Of a stretch of DNA of 64,000 bases, positions 34,504-43,602 are shown piece by piece. Below the pieces are notes generated by a model, which saw only the letters and a program-made list of their open reading frames with translations, ran no database searches and had not been told where the DNA came from. A program made the position numbers and the translations under genes. The stretch is from Verticiella sediminum (lineage in GTDB: Bacteria; Pseudomonadota; Gammaproteobacteria; Burkholderiales; Burkholderiaceae_B): positions 124,001-188,000 of the forward strand of contig NZ_VLTJ01000007.1 of the NCBI RefSeq assembly GCF_007558815.1, in the 5' to 3' direction. Within the stretch, counting starts at the first letter, position 1. Each line of letters opens with the position of its first letter.

Positions 34504-36789
34504 ATGCCTGCCCTGCCCGCGTCCCCTCTTCCCGATCCGCCCCATTGCGTCGGCGTGCGCACGCTCTGCGAGTTCGTGCGCACGGGCGACATCGATCTGC
34601 GCTTCGCCATGTCGCCCTCGGCCCAGCAGGGCCTGGCCGGGCACGCGACCGTGGCCGCCCGGCGCAGCGCCGGCTACGAACGCGAGGTCTTCCTGCAGGG
34701 TGAGCATGCCGGTGTGCGTGTGCGCGGACGCGCGGACGGCTACGATGCCCCCGCCAACGCCCTGGAGGAAATCAAGACGCACCGCGGCGATCTTGCGCGC
34801 ATGCCCTCCAGCCAGCGCGCAGTGCACTGGGCGCAGGCGCGCATCTACGGCTGGCTGCTGTGCCAGGCGCGCGGCCTGGCCCGCATCGAACTGCGCCTGG
34901 TGTATTTCGACCTGGGCAGCGAGACCGAGACGGTACTCAGCGAAAGCCACGACGCCCAGGCGCTGCGCGCCGGCTTCGAGCAAGCCTGTGCGGCGTACGC
35001 TGACTGGGCGCGGGCCGAGGCCGGCCACCGGCGCCGCCGGGACGCGGGCCTGGCCCAACTGCGCTTTCCGCACGCGCAGTTTCGCGGCGAGCAGCGGCGC
35101 ATGGCCATCGCCGCCTTCCGCACCGCGCGCGACGGCGGCTGCCTGTCGATCGAGGCGCCCACCGGCACGGGCAAGACGCTGGGCACGCTGTTTCCCGTGC
35201 TGCGCGCCATGCCCGAGGCGGGCCTGGACAAGGTGTTCTACCTGACCGCGCGCACCACCGGCCGCGCCCTGGCGCTGGATGCGCTCGCCGCCCTCGCCGG
35301 GCCGGTCGCGGCGCCCATGGTCCGCGTGGTCGAGCTGGTCGCCCGCAGCAAGGCCTGCGTGCACCCCGGCGCCGCCTGCACCGGCGAACAATGCCCGCGC
35401 GCCAGAGGCTTCTACGACCGCCTGCCGGCGGCCCGCATCGAAGCGGCCCAGGCCGGTTGGCTGGACAAGGCCGCCAGCGAGCGCATCGCCGCGCGCCATG
35501 CCGTATGCCCGTATTTTCTCGCCCAGGCCATGGTGCCCTGGGCCGACGTGGTGATCGGCGACTATCACCATGCCTTCGATCCGGCAGCCTGGCTCGCTCC
35601 GCTCGCCGCCGCCGAGGGGTGGCGCTGCGCCGTGCTGGTGGACGAAGCGCACAACCTCGTCGAGCGCGTGCGCGACATGCACTCGGCGCATCTGGCGCGC
35701 GCCAGCCTGACCGCCGCGCGCCGGGCCCATCCGGCGCTGGGCGCCACCTGGCGCGGTCTTGCGCGCGCCTGGGGCAACCTGGCGCGCGAGGCTACGGGCA
35801 CGTATCGCGTGCTCGACGAGCTGCCGGAGCGATTCGTCGATGCGCACCGGCGCGCGGCGAGCGCCCTCGCCGAGCATCTCGCCCGCAGCGACGCCGCCGC
35901 CGACCCGGCACTGCTCGACTACTACTTCGAACTGCTGCACTTTCTGCGCCTGGCCGAGCGCTACGGCACTCACTCGATCGTCGAGCTCGGCGCCCCGAAC
36001 GGCGCCCGGGCCCTGCGGATCACGCTGCGCAACCTCGTGCCGGCGCCCTTTCTGGCGCCGCGCTGGGCTGCGCTGCACTGCTGCCTGCTGTTCTCGGGCA
36101 CGTTCGGGCCGGCGCACTACTACGCCGACATGCTCGGCCTGCCGGCCCAGGCGCGCCGGCTGGAACTGGCGTCGCCCTTTCGCGCCGAGCAGCTCCAGGT
36201 ACGGGTGCCGCATCGCCTGTCCACGCGCTATGGCGACCGTGCTGCGTCGGTACCCCCCATCGTCGGGGCCATCGCGCGGCAGTTCGCCGACAGGCCGGGC
36301 AACTACCTGGCCTTCTTCAGCAGCTACGCCTATCTGGATCAGGTCTGCACGCAGTTCACGCTCGCCCACCCGGAAATTCCCTGCTGGCGCCAGCCGCCCA
36401 GCCTGGACGAGGCCGGCCGCGACGCCTTTCTCGCCCGCTATACGCCCGAGGGCCAGGGCATCGGTTTCGCCGTGCTCGGCGGCGCATTCGGCGAAGGCAT
36501 CGACCTGCCGGGCACGCGCCTGGTGGGCGCGTTCATCGCCACCCTCGGACTGCCGCAGGTCAACCCCAGCAACGAAGCGCTGCGTGCCCGACTGCACACC
36601 GCATTCGGCGATGGCTATGCCTACGCCTATCTGTATCCCGGGCTGCGCAAGGTGATACAGGCGGCCGGCCGGGTGATCCGCACCCCGGCCGATGCCGGAG
36701 TGATCCACCTGCTGGACGAGCGCTACCGGCAGCCCGGGGTGCGCGCCCTGCTGCCGGACTGGTGGCCCACGCCGCTGTCGAGCGATTGA
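34504..36789 (+). CDS. PD-(D/E)XK nuclease fused to a DinG/XPD-like Fe-S helicase
   Basis: The 761-residue protein combines two modules. Residues about 30-130 look like a RecB/Cas4-type PD-(D/E)XK nuclease: Asp78 (RADGY), Glu89-x-Lys91 (LEEIK) and the QxxxY motif Gln111/Tyr115. Residues from about 190 form a superfamily-2 XPD/DinG-like helicase: Walker A APTGTGKT (218-225), four cysteines for a 4Fe-4S cluster (285, 292, 297, 335), DEAH (380-383) and QAAGRVIR near the end. It is probably a DNA-repair or structure-processing enzyme. The ATG at 34504 is the first good start; the frame is open far upstream but there overlaps padR and the reductase gene as a shadow. Confidence 0.88.
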   Translation: MPALPASPLPDPPHCVGVRTLCEFVRTGDIDLRFAMSPSAQQGLAGHATVAARRSAGYEREVFLQGEHAGVRVRGRADGYDAPANALEEIKTHRGDLARMPSSQRAVHWAQARIYGWLLCQARGLARIELRLVYFDLGSETETVLSESHDAQALRAGFEQACAAYADWARAEAGHRRRRDAGLAQLRFPHAQFRGEQRRMAIAAFRTARDGGCLSIEAPTGTGKTLGTLFPVLRAMPEAGLDKVFYLTARTTGRALALDALAALAGPVAAPMVRVVELVARSKACVHPGAACTGEQCPRARGFYDRLPAARIEAAQAGWLDKAASERIAARHAVCPYFLAQAMVPWADVVIGDYHHAFDPAAWLAPLAAAEGWRCAVLVDEAHNLVERVRDMHSAHLARASLTAARRAHPALGATWRGLARAWGNLAREATGTYRVLDELPERFVDAHRRAASALAEHLARSDAAADPALLDYYFELLHFLRLAERYGTHSIVELGAPNGARALRITLRNLVPAPFLAPRWAALHCCLLFSGTFGPAHYYADMLGLPAQARRLELASPFRAEQLQVRVPHRLSTRYGDRAASVPPIVGAIARQFADRPGNYLAFFSSYAYLDQVCTQFTLAHPEIPCWRQPPSLDEAGRDAFLARYTPEGQGIGFAVLGGAFGEGIDLPGTRLVGAFIATLGLPQVNPSNEALRARLHTAFGDGYAYAYLYPGLRKVIQAAGRVIRTPADAGVIHLLDERYRQPGVRALLPDWWPTPLSSD

Positions 36790-36813
36790 CCACGGGCCAA
36801 AGCGCAAGCCTCG
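36786..36813 (+). repeat. 28-bp dispersed repeat, copy 1
   Basis: The 28 bases starting TTGACCACGGGCCAAAG and ending GCCTCG recur exactly, in opposite orientation, at 47400-47427. This copy overlaps the helicase stop codon. Confidence 0.75.
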
Positions 36814-36865
36814 CCGTTCACGGCGAGGTCTGGCGGGGCAAATCCATCCTGGCGCCGAAGGCGCC
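36809..36865. terminator. Two hairpins between convergent helicase and chemoreceptor genes
   Basis: CCTCGCCG-TTCA-CGGCGAGG (36809-36828) is a perfect 8-bp stem. GGCGCC-GAA-GGCGCC (36851-36865) is a perfect 6-bp stem. Both lie in the 139 bases between the stops at 36789 and 36929. Confidence 0.6.
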
Positions 36866-36928
36866 CCCATGGAGTGGCGAGGAAGCTCCCGCCTTCAGTC
36901 GGAAGCGACTCACGCCGAAAGACTGGGT

Positions 36929-39052
36929 TCAGAAGGTCGTCCAATCGTCGTCGGCCGCCTTCGCATAGGCGGGCGCCGCCCGGCGTCCCGCGCTCGGCGC
37001 GCCGAAGCCGGCTTGCGCGCTCGCCGCGGTGCCCAGCAGCGGGCGGACGGGCTGGGCGGGCGTCGGCTTGGCGGCCGCCTGCGCAGCCGGCGCCGCGGCC
37101 CGGGCCGCGGGCGCGCGACGAGCCCGGGCCGTCGCCGCCGCCGCACTTGCGGTCCTGGCCGGCGGCGAGGCGAGCGCAGCGGTTTCGTTCATCTGCAGCT
37201 TGAAGACAGCCACGGCCTGCGCCAGACGGGCGGCCTGGGCCTCGAGCGAGGCGGATGCCGCGGCGGCCTCCTCGACCAGGGCCGCGTTCTGCTGGGTGCT
37301 GTCGTCCATCTGGCCGATGGCGCGGTTGACCTGCTCGATGCCGCTCGCCTGCTCCTCGGAGGCGGCCGCGATCTCCTGCATGATCGTGGTGGCCTGCTCG
37401 ACGGCGACCACGATGTCCTGCATGGTCTTGGCCGCGTCGCGCACCTCGCCGGTGCCGGCGGCGACCCGGCGCACCGATTCACCGATCAGATCGCGGATGT
37501 CCTTGGCCGCCGTGGCGCTGCGCTGGGCCAGCGCGCGCACCTCGCTGGCCACCACGGCGAAGCCCTTGCCCTGCTCCCCGGCGCGCGCGGCCTCGACCGC
37601 GGCGTTGAGCGCAAGAATGTTGGTCTGGAAGGCGATGCTTTCGATCACGCTGATGATCTCGGCGATCTCCCGCGAGCTGGACGAAATGCCGTCCATGGTG
37701 CCCACCAGGCGGCCGACGGATTCGCCGCCCTGCGTGGCCACCCCCGAAGCGTCGTGGGCGATCCGGCTCGCCCGGCGTGCGTTCTCGGCATTGCTCTTCA
37801 CGGTGGAGGAAAGCTGCTCCATGCTGGCTGCCGTCTGCTCCAGCGCGGCGGCCTGCTGCCCGGAACGCGCGGACAGATCAGCATTGCCGGAGGCGATCTC
37901 GCGCGCGCCGCCGTTGATCTGCCCGACGCCCTCGCGCACCGATGCGACGGTCGTGGTCAGGAAACGCTTCATGGTGTCCATCGCCTGCATCAAATGGCCG
38001 ATCTCGTCGTTGCGGCGCACCGGCACCGACACTGTGAGATCACCCCCGGCGATGCGGGTGGCCACAGCCACCGACTCGCGCAGGGGCCGGGTGATGCCGC
38101 GCGAAATGCCGAACGCGAACGCCAGGCCGACCAGCAGGGCCGCCATCGCCGAGCCGCCGATCAGGTAGAGCGCGCTCTCGCTGCTGGCCTGCATGCTCGC
38201 CAGCGCCTCGTCCATCAGCCCGTCGGCCGCGTCCACTAGCCCTTCGGCGATCTGGTTCATGCGGACGCTGGCAGCGCGCTCCTGCTGCACGGCGGGCAGG
38301 TACGCCGCGACCTGCGTCTGCACATTCGCCAGTTGCTTGACGATGGCCTCGGTGCGCACGCGATAGCTGTCCGGCAATTGCATGCCGATCGCCCCGGTGC
38401 GGCGCGCCAGCCCGTCCAGGGCGGACAACGCACTCTCTTGCGCTGGCTGGTCGCCCGCGATCAGCAGGCCCCGGATATCGTAGATGGCGTAGGCGAACTG
38501 GTATTCCAGTTCCGTGACGAGCAGCGCGAGCTCGGCAATCGCGGGGTCGTAGCTATGCGAATCCGGCGCGCTCGCCGCGGCCATGTCCGCCGAGAAGGAC
38601 GCATAGGCCTCGCGCAGCTCGCGGATCGGCTCGTCCCAGCCCACGCGCGCCCGCATCTGCGCCTCGCGGCTTTGCACCATCTCGTCCCGGCGCGCCCGAT
38701 AGTCGCGCATCATCGCGTCCAGGCCCGCCAACGCGCGCGCATTCTGCTCGTCCCAGGAGAGCCCGCGCGCCTGTTCGACCTGGCCCTGCAGGGTGGCGAG
38801 CAGCGCCTCGTTGCGCGCGATGCGCTGGCGATCGAAATCCACGCGATACGCCATCTGCTCCTGGGAGGCTGCCACCACGCCGTCCTTCAGGGCGCCGGCC
38901 ACCTGCAGCCGGACATTCTCATGATGGACTTCCCGTGCCACATAGATGCCGGCCAGCGAGACCAGCAATGTGAACAACAGGACGACGCCGAAACCGAGGA
39001 ACAGGCGAGTGGAGATGCGCGTGCCGCGCCGAGTACGGGAGTGGGTTGCCAT
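36929..39052 (-). CDS. Methyl-accepting chemotaxis protein
   Basis: A 707-residue inner-membrane receptor. A first membrane helix (LFLGFGVVLLFTLLVSLAGIYVA, about 16-38) precedes a large helical periplasmic sensor (about 40-300, four-helix type). The second membrane helix is LYLIGGSAMAALLVGLAFAFGI. A HAMP domain and the signalling domain with the invariant hairpin tip ISVIESIAFQTNILALNAAVEAARAGEQGKGFAVVA follow. An Ala/Pro-rich linker ends in DDDWTTF, matching the xWxxF CheR/CheB tether of major receptors. The ligand is unknown. No other che genes are in the window. Confidence 0.95.
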   Translation of the reverse strand: MATHSRTRRGTRISTRLFLGFGVVLLFTLLVSLAGIYVAREVHHENVRLQVAGALKDGVVAASQEQMAYRVDFDRQRIARNEALLATLQGQVEQARGLSWDEQNARALAGLDAMMRDYRARRDEMVQSREAQMRARVGWDEPIRELREAYASFSADMAAASAPDSHSYDPAIAELALLVTELEYQFAYAIYDIRGLLIAGDQPAQESALSALDGLARRTGAIGMQLPDSYRVRTEAIVKQLANVQTQVAAYLPAVQQERAASVRMNQIAEGLVDAADGLMDEALASMQASSESALYLIGGSAMAALLVGLAFAFGISRGITRPLRESVAVATRIAGGDLTVSVPVRRNDEIGHLMQAMDTMKRFLTTTVASVREGVGQINGGAREIASGNADLSARSGQQAAALEQTAASMEQLSSTVKSNAENARRASRIAHDASGVATQGGESVGRLVGTMDGISSSSREIAEIISVIESIAFQTNILALNAAVEAARAGEQGKGFAVVASEVRALAQRSATAAKDIRDLIGESVRRVAAGTGEVRDAAKTMQDIVVAVEQATTIMQEIAAASEEQASGIEQVNRAIGQMDDSTQQNAALVEEAAAASASLEAQAARLAQAVAVFKLQMNETAALASPPARTASAAAATARARRAPAARAAAPAAQAAAKPTPAQPVRPLLGTAASAQAGFGAPSAGRRAAPAYAKAADDDWTTF

Positions 39053-39168
39053 GTTGCGTTGTGAGGACCGATACACGAAGGGCGACACCGCGCGCCGCCC
39101 TTGTGGGTTACACAAAGTAACCTAGGGTAATCCCCAGCAATCAGAACAGCATCCCTGCGAACACCCGG

Positions 39169-40911
39169 CTATTCGGACGATAGCGCCGCCCAGCGGCCGC
39201 CTTGCAGCGCGACCTTGCCGTCTGCCTGCAATTTGAGCAGGTGGGCGTGCAGCGAGCGCGCAGCCACTTTCTTGAGCGGCGGCACCACGTGCGAATACAC
39301 CTTGGGCAGCAAGGCTTCTTCGTCGGCCGGCCCCTCGCGCTGCAGAAAACGCAGGATGAGCGCCTCGCGGCGCAGCCGGTGCTCGATCAGCCCGCCGACG
39401 ACGGCGCGCGGCTCACCCATGACGTAGCCGTGCGCCGGAGCCAGGTAAGTGATCTCCTCGTCCAGCAGGGCCGTGAGCGAGTCCAGATACGCCTTCATGT
39501 CGCCGTCCGGCGGGCTGATCACGACGGTCGAGCCCTGCATGATGTGATCGCCCGTGAACAGGATGCGTTCGGCTTCATGCAGATAGCAGAGGTGGTTGCT
39601 GGCGTGCCCGGGGGTATGCAGCACGCGCAGCACGCCGGCCCGGGTCTCGATGCGCTCGCCGTGCACGGGCAGCCGGTCCGGCGCGAAGGTCTGGTCGTGG
39701 GTGGCCACGGGCGCGGGCAGGCCGAGCACGGTGGCGCCGGTGGCCGCCTTGATCGGCGCAGCGGCCGGTGAATGGTCGGAGTGCGTGTGCGTGACCAGGA
39801 CCTGGGTGATCGGCCCCGGCGCGAGCGCGAGGATGGCCTGGATGTGCGCGTCGTCGAGTGGGCCCGGGTCGATCACCGTGATGCCCTCGGCGTCGCCGAT
39901 GAAATAGGTGTTGGTGCCGGGGCCCGTCATGTAGCCCGGGTTGGCGGCGGTGAGGCGCCACAGGCCCGGGCGCATCGCGACCAGCCGGCCGGGCACGATC
40001 TCGCAACAGGCGCGGCCGTGGCCCTCGGGATCGAGCAGGCCGATCTCCACATAGGCCGCGTCCTGCGGGCCGACCACCCGGCGCTGCTGGTCGCGGCTGC
40101 TCGCGATGCGCGGCATGCACGGGGCGATGCTGCGCGTGCTGCACGCGTGGGCCATCAGCTCGGCCACACTGGCGAAGCCGGCCAGTTGCTGCAGCGTCTG
40201 GCGAGTGGCGTAGACCAGCGTGAACTTGCCTTCATCGCTCAGGGCCAGCGCATCGCTCGGCCGAATCCATACGCTGTCGACCGTCTCGGCTTCGTCGTGC
40301 GTCGCGACCTGGCCCGCCGGCGCGGCCGCCACGAAGAAGCGCGTGTCGTAGCGCCGCTTCATCCCCATCGGCGTGATCCAGTGGCTGAAGTAGGCCATGC
40401 GATCGAGCGCCAGCGTGAGGCCATGCTCGCGCAGCATCGCGGCAAAACCCTGGCGCCCCGCGTTGAGCTCGCCGCGCACGGCGGCGTAGCGGCTGGCGTC
40501 CTGGGCTGCCGAGAAATCGACCAGCTCCCCGCTGGCGTCGGTGGCCAGCAGCAGACCGGCTTCCTCGAAACACTCACGCACCGCCGCGGCCCAGAACGCG
40601 AGACCGCCCTGCGCGATGCCCAGGATGCGGCTGGCCGCGGCGTCGTCCAGCCCCGGGCTGAGCGCGGCGATCTGCGCGGAGCCGTCGTCGGCATCGACGC
40701 CGCCGCCCGGGAAGACGTTGGCGCCCGGGACGAAATCCGCCCCGCGCGTGCGCTGGAGCATGAAGACCTCGAGCCCCTGCTCGCCGTCGCGCGCGAGGAT
40801 GACCAGCGCAGCGGGACGCAACTCGGCCGGCGCCATGCCGGGCGCCGTCATGCCGAGGAACAGGGGCGCGTCCTGCGTCTGGACGCCGGTGTTGGAAACC
40901 TGGCTGCTCAC
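39169..40911 (-). CDS. NUDT19-like Nudix hydrolase fused to a metallo-beta-lactamase domain
   Basis: The 580-residue fusion has a Nudix domain (about 30-240) whose box is split: FPGGGVDADDG (67-77) is separated from RECFEEAG (112-119) by an insertion, as in NUDT19 CoA diphosphatases. From about 300 follows an MBL-fold domain with HTHSDH (375-380), GHASNH and TGDH, then a winged-helix tail (LLPKVYSHVVPPLKKVAARSLHAHLLKLQ) as in LACTB2. A GTG start at 40911 follows GGAGG and overlaps the crotonase stop by four bases (GTGA). Coupling to the crotonase supports action on CoA compounds, which is an inference. Confidence 0.9.
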   Translation of the reverse strand: MSSQVSNTGVQTQDAPLFLGMTAPGMAPAELRPAALVILARDGEQGLEVFMLQRTRGADFVPGANVFPGGGVDADDGSAQIAALSPGLDDAAASRILGIAQGGLAFWAAAVRECFEEAGLLLATDASGELVDFSAAQDASRYAAVRGELNAGRQGFAAMLREHGLTLALDRMAYFSHWITPMGMKRRYDTRFFVAAAPAGQVATHDEAETVDSVWIRPSDALALSDEGKFTLVYATRQTLQQLAGFASVAELMAHACSTRSIAPCMPRIASSRDQQRRVVGPQDAAYVEIGLLDPEGHGRACCEIVPGRLVAMRPGLWRLTAANPGYMTGPGTNTYFIGDAEGITVIDPGPLDDAHIQAILALAPGPITQVLVTHTHSDHSPAAAPIKAATGATVLGLPAPVATHDQTFAPDRLPVHGERIETRAGVLRVLHTPGHASNHLCYLHEAERILFTGDHIMQGSTVVISPPDGDMKAYLDSLTALLDEEITYLAPAHGYVMGEPRAVVGGLIEHRLRREALILRFLQREGPADEEALLPKVYSHVVPPLKKVAARSLHAHLLKLQADGKVALQGGRWAALSSE

Positions 40912-41717
40912 GTTGCCTCCCCGGCCTGGGCGCGGCCACGGTTGCGCACCGTATCCTGCCAGTTGCGCACGCCCGGCGCATCGTAGCGGCGCGCGGCGTC
41001 GCCGCGCTCGCGTTCCAGGGCCAGCGCCTCGCCGAACGGCAGCGCATAGCCGTCGTCGATCAGGCGCTTCATGGCGAGCAGCATGCCCGGATCGGCCTCG
41101 AGCATGTCGAGCGCGAGCCGGCGCGCCTGCGGCAGCAGCTCGTCGGCCGGCACCACCCGGTTGACGAGCCCCCAGGCTTCGGCCTGGGCGGCCGACAGGA
41201 AATTGCCGGACAGCGAGAGTTCCTTGGCGCGCATGACGCCGATCAGGCGACTGAGCTTCTGCGACAGCCCCCAGCCGGGCATGATGCCGACCCGTGCGTG
41301 CGTATCGGCAAAGCGCGCCTGTTCCGACGCGAGCAGGACGTCGCCCGCCAGGGCCAGTTCGAAGCCCCCGGTGATGGCCGCCCCGTTGACGGCACAGATG
41401 ACAGGCCCCGGAAAACGGCCGATCGCAGCGACGGGGTCGAGCGGGCGCTCATGGCTGGCCGCGCTGCCGTCGGCGGCCGCGGCGGCGAGCTCCTTGAGAT
41501 CCAGCCCGGCGCAGAAGCCGCGGCCGGCGCCGGTGAGGATCGCCACGCGGATCGATGCGTCGTCGGCGAGTTCCTCGAATGCCTCGGCCAGACGTTGGCG
41601 CAGAGCCCGCGACAGTGCGTTGAGCACGTCCGGGCGGTTCAGGGTGAGCACCGCGTAGCCCGCGGGGTCGCGCTCGATCAGCACGAGTTCGTGCGCGTCG
41701 TTGGTCGTCGTGGACAT
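40908..41717 (-). CDS. Enoyl-CoA hydratase (crotonase superfamily)
   Basis: The 269-residue product has FCAGLDLKEL (68-77) and ITGGFELALAGD (115-126). The first hydratase glutamate is Glu120; the second position is His140 (FADTHARVGIMPGWGLS). The THARVG...GWGLS pattern marks a recurrent subgroup of uncharacterised hydratases. It is translationally coupled to the Nudix-MBL gene downstream and lies 64 bases after an SDR on the same strand, so the three may form one operon. Confidence 0.9.
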   Translation of the reverse strand: MSTTTNDAHELVLIERDPAGYAVLTLNRPDVLNALSRALRQRLAEAFEELADDASIRVAILTGAGRGFCAGLDLKELAAAAADGSAASHERPLDPVAAIGRFPGPVICAVNGAAITGGFELALAGDVLLASEQARFADTHARVGIMPGWGLSQKLSRLIGVMRAKELSLSGNFLSAAQAEAWGLVNRVVPADELLPQARRLALDMLEADPGMLLAMKRLIDDGYALPFGEALALERERGDAARRYDAPGVRNWQDTVRNRGRAQAGEAT

Positions 41718-41781
41718 GATGTTTCTTCGGGTGGGAATAGGAGCACTGCGGGAGCACGGCGGACGATGCCGCGCGGCTCGG

Positions 41782-42555
41782 TCAGAAGAGCGCGTAGCCG
41801 CCGTCGATCACGAACGTGTCGCCAGTGTGATAGCGCGAGGCGTCGCTCATGAGGTAGACGGCGATGCCGCCGAAATCGTCGCCGGTGCCCCAGCGCCGCA
41901 TCGGAATGCGCGGCATCACGGCGCCGCGGAACTTGTCGTCGGCGGTCTTGCGGGCGGTCATGTCGGTCTCGATCCAGCCCGGCAGCACGGCATGGGCGCG
42001 CACGCCGAAGCGGGCATGCTCGACGGCCAGGCCGCGCACCATCGAAATCAGTCCGCCCTTGGTGGCGGCGTAGTGCTCGTTGCGCGGCGCGCCTTCGATG
42101 GCCGCGAGCGAGGCCGTGCCCACCAGCACGCCGCCGCCCTCGCGCTGCGCCATGTGGCGCGCGGCCTCGCGAAAGGTGTAGAACACGCCGTCCAGGTTGA
42201 CGCGCAGCACCCGATGCCATTCCTCGGAGCTCATGTCGCGGAACGAGCCGACGCCGCGGCCGCTCACACCCGCGTTGGCAAAGCAGCCGTCGACCCGGCC
42301 CAGGGTCTCGAGGGTGCGCGCAAAGGCCTGCTGCACCGCCGCCTCGTCGCCCACGTCGCACTCGAGCGCCAGCGCGCGCCGGCCCAGGCCCTCGATTTCG
42401 CGCGCGGCCGCGGCGTTCTTGCCTGCGTTGGTGCCCCAGATGGCGATGTCGGCGCCCGCTTGCGCGAGGGCCCGGGCGAAGCCCAGGCCGATGCCGCCGT
42501 TGCCGCCCGTGACCAGGGCCACTTTGCCAGTGAGATCGAAAGGTGTGTATGCCAT
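41782..42555 (-). CDS. Short-chain dehydrogenase/reductase
   Basis: A 257-residue classical SDR: VALVTGGNGGIGLGFARAL (12-30) for NAD(P), NAG at 94-96, and the catalytic Ser149, Tyr162 and Lys166 (YAATK). The C terminus VIDGGYALF is typical. It oxidises or reduces a hydroxyl/keto group of unknown substrate. The ATG at 42555 follows GGAGACAGC. It is divergent from gmk, with 71 bases between them, and leads toward the crotonase/Nudix-MBL genes. Confidence 0.92.
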   Translation of the reverse strand: MAYTPFDLTGKVALVTGGNGGIGLGFARALAQAGADIAIWGTNAGKNAAAAREIEGLGRRALALECDVGDEAAVQQAFARTLETLGRVDGCFANAGVSGRGVGSFRDMSSEEWHRVLRVNLDGVFYTFREAARHMAQREGGGVLVGTASLAAIEGAPRNEHYAATKGGLISMVRGLAVEHARFGVRAHAVLPGWIETDMTARKTADDKFRGAVMPRIPMRRWGTGDDFGGIAVYLMSDASRYHTGDTFVIDGGYALF

Positions 42556-42626
42556 GCTGTCTCCGTACCGCGACTTCTGCATCGAGTCGCACCCGTAGGA
42601 TAATACCGCCACGCTAGAATACGCGG

Positions 42627-43277
42627 ATGGATACCCTTGCCCACGCGCCGCACGCCGGCAATCTCTTCATCATCGCCGCGCCCAGCGGCGGCGGCAAGTC
42701 CAGCCTGGTGGCCGGGCTGCTGCGCAACGATCCCAGCATCCACCTGTCGGTCTCGTGCACCACGCGCGCGCCGCGTCCGGGCGAGCAGGATGGCCGCGAA
42801 TACCATTTCGTGACGCCCGAGGCCTTCGAGGCCATGCGGGAAAGCGGCGAACTGCTCGAGTGGGCCAAAGTGCACGGCAACCACTACGGCACCCCGCGGC
42901 GCTGGATACAGTCCGCGATGAGCGAAGGCCGCGACGCCATCCTGGAAATCGACTGGCAGGGCGCGCGCCAGGTGCGGCAGCACTTCCCGAGCGCCGTGGG
43001 GGTCTTCATCGTGCCGCCTTCCATCGAGGTGCTCGAAGAACGCCTGCACCGCCGCGGCCAGGACGATCCGCAGGTCATCGCGCGCCGGCTGGTGGCCGCG
43101 GGCGGCGAACTCGCGCATGCGCCAGAGTTCGAATATGTTATTATTAATCAAGAATTTAGCGTAGCACTGCAAGAACTTGAAACCATCATCCGGGCAAGCC
43201 GCCTGCGCTACGCCAGCCAGTCCGCGCGGCATGCCGAGCTTTTTGCCCAGCTCGGCATCCTCAACGACGGCCACTGA
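42627..43277 (+). CDS. gmk: Guanylate kinase
   Basis: The 216-residue enzyme phosphorylates GMP to GDP. P-loop APSGGGKS is at 18-25, the GMP-binding [21 protein letters not shown] follows, then [11 protein letters not shown] and the lid RRGQDD. It starts a gmk-rpoZ-spoT series. An odd feature is an AT-rich block at about 43129-43188 (residues 168-187), where codons such as GTT ATT ATT AAT CAA GAA TTT are used, unlike the GC3-rich rest of the gene. Confidence 0.96.
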   Translation: MDTLAHAPHAGNLFIIAAPSGGGKSSLVAGLLRNDPSIHLSVSCTTRAPRPGEQDGREYHFVTPEAFEAMRESGELLEWAKVHGNHYGTPRRWIQSAMSEGRDAILEIDWQGARQVRQHFPSAVGVFIVPPSIEVLEERLHRRGQDDPQVIARRLVAAGGELAHAPEFEYVIINQEFSVALQELETIIRASRLRYASQSARHAELFAQLGILNDGH

Positions 43278-43364
43278 TTCCACCGCCGGCCGCCGCGGCC
43301 CGGCGGTTCTTGTCGTTCTCCCGCCGTTTTTCCGATACACCCTTCGTTCGCCGAGGAAATCCAC

Positions 43365-43568
43365 ATGGCCCGCATCACTGTCGAAGACTGCCTGAAGCAG
43401 ATCCCCAACCGCTTCAAGCTCACCCTGGCCGCCACGTACCGCGCACGCGAACTCGCCCAGGGCCACATGGCCCGCGTCGACTCCAAGGACAAGCCCACCG
43501 TGACCGCGCTGCGCGAAGTCGCCGTCGGCGCCACCGGCGTTGAAATGCTGCGCAAGGTCCCGACCTGA
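43365..43568 (+). CDS. rpoZ: RNA polymerase omega subunit
   Basis: The 67-residue protein [33 protein letters not shown] is a standard omega subunit that assists beta-prime folding and carries part of a ppGpp site. It is 87 bases after gmk and 34 bases before spoT, a classic arrangement that couples ppGpp synthesis with its RNA polymerase target. GAGGAA precedes the ATG. Confidence 0.97.
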   Translation: MARITVEDCLKQIPNRFKLTLAATYRARELAQGHMARVDSKDKPTVTALREVAVGATGVEMLRKVPT

Positions 43569-43602
43569 GGCCTATCGCAACTGTCTGCCCGAGGGTCGCA
43601 TC

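Noticed and set aside
34504-36789. Defence island around the nuclease-helicase fusion
   Set aside because: Neighbours are a siderophore reductase, a chemoreceptor and metabolic genes, with no defence-type partner genes or composition shift.
39053-39168. Sigma-28 flagellar-type promoter upstream of the chemoreceptor
   Set aside because: I looked for TAAA-N15-GCCGATAA on the minus strand upstream of 39052 and saw no convincing match.
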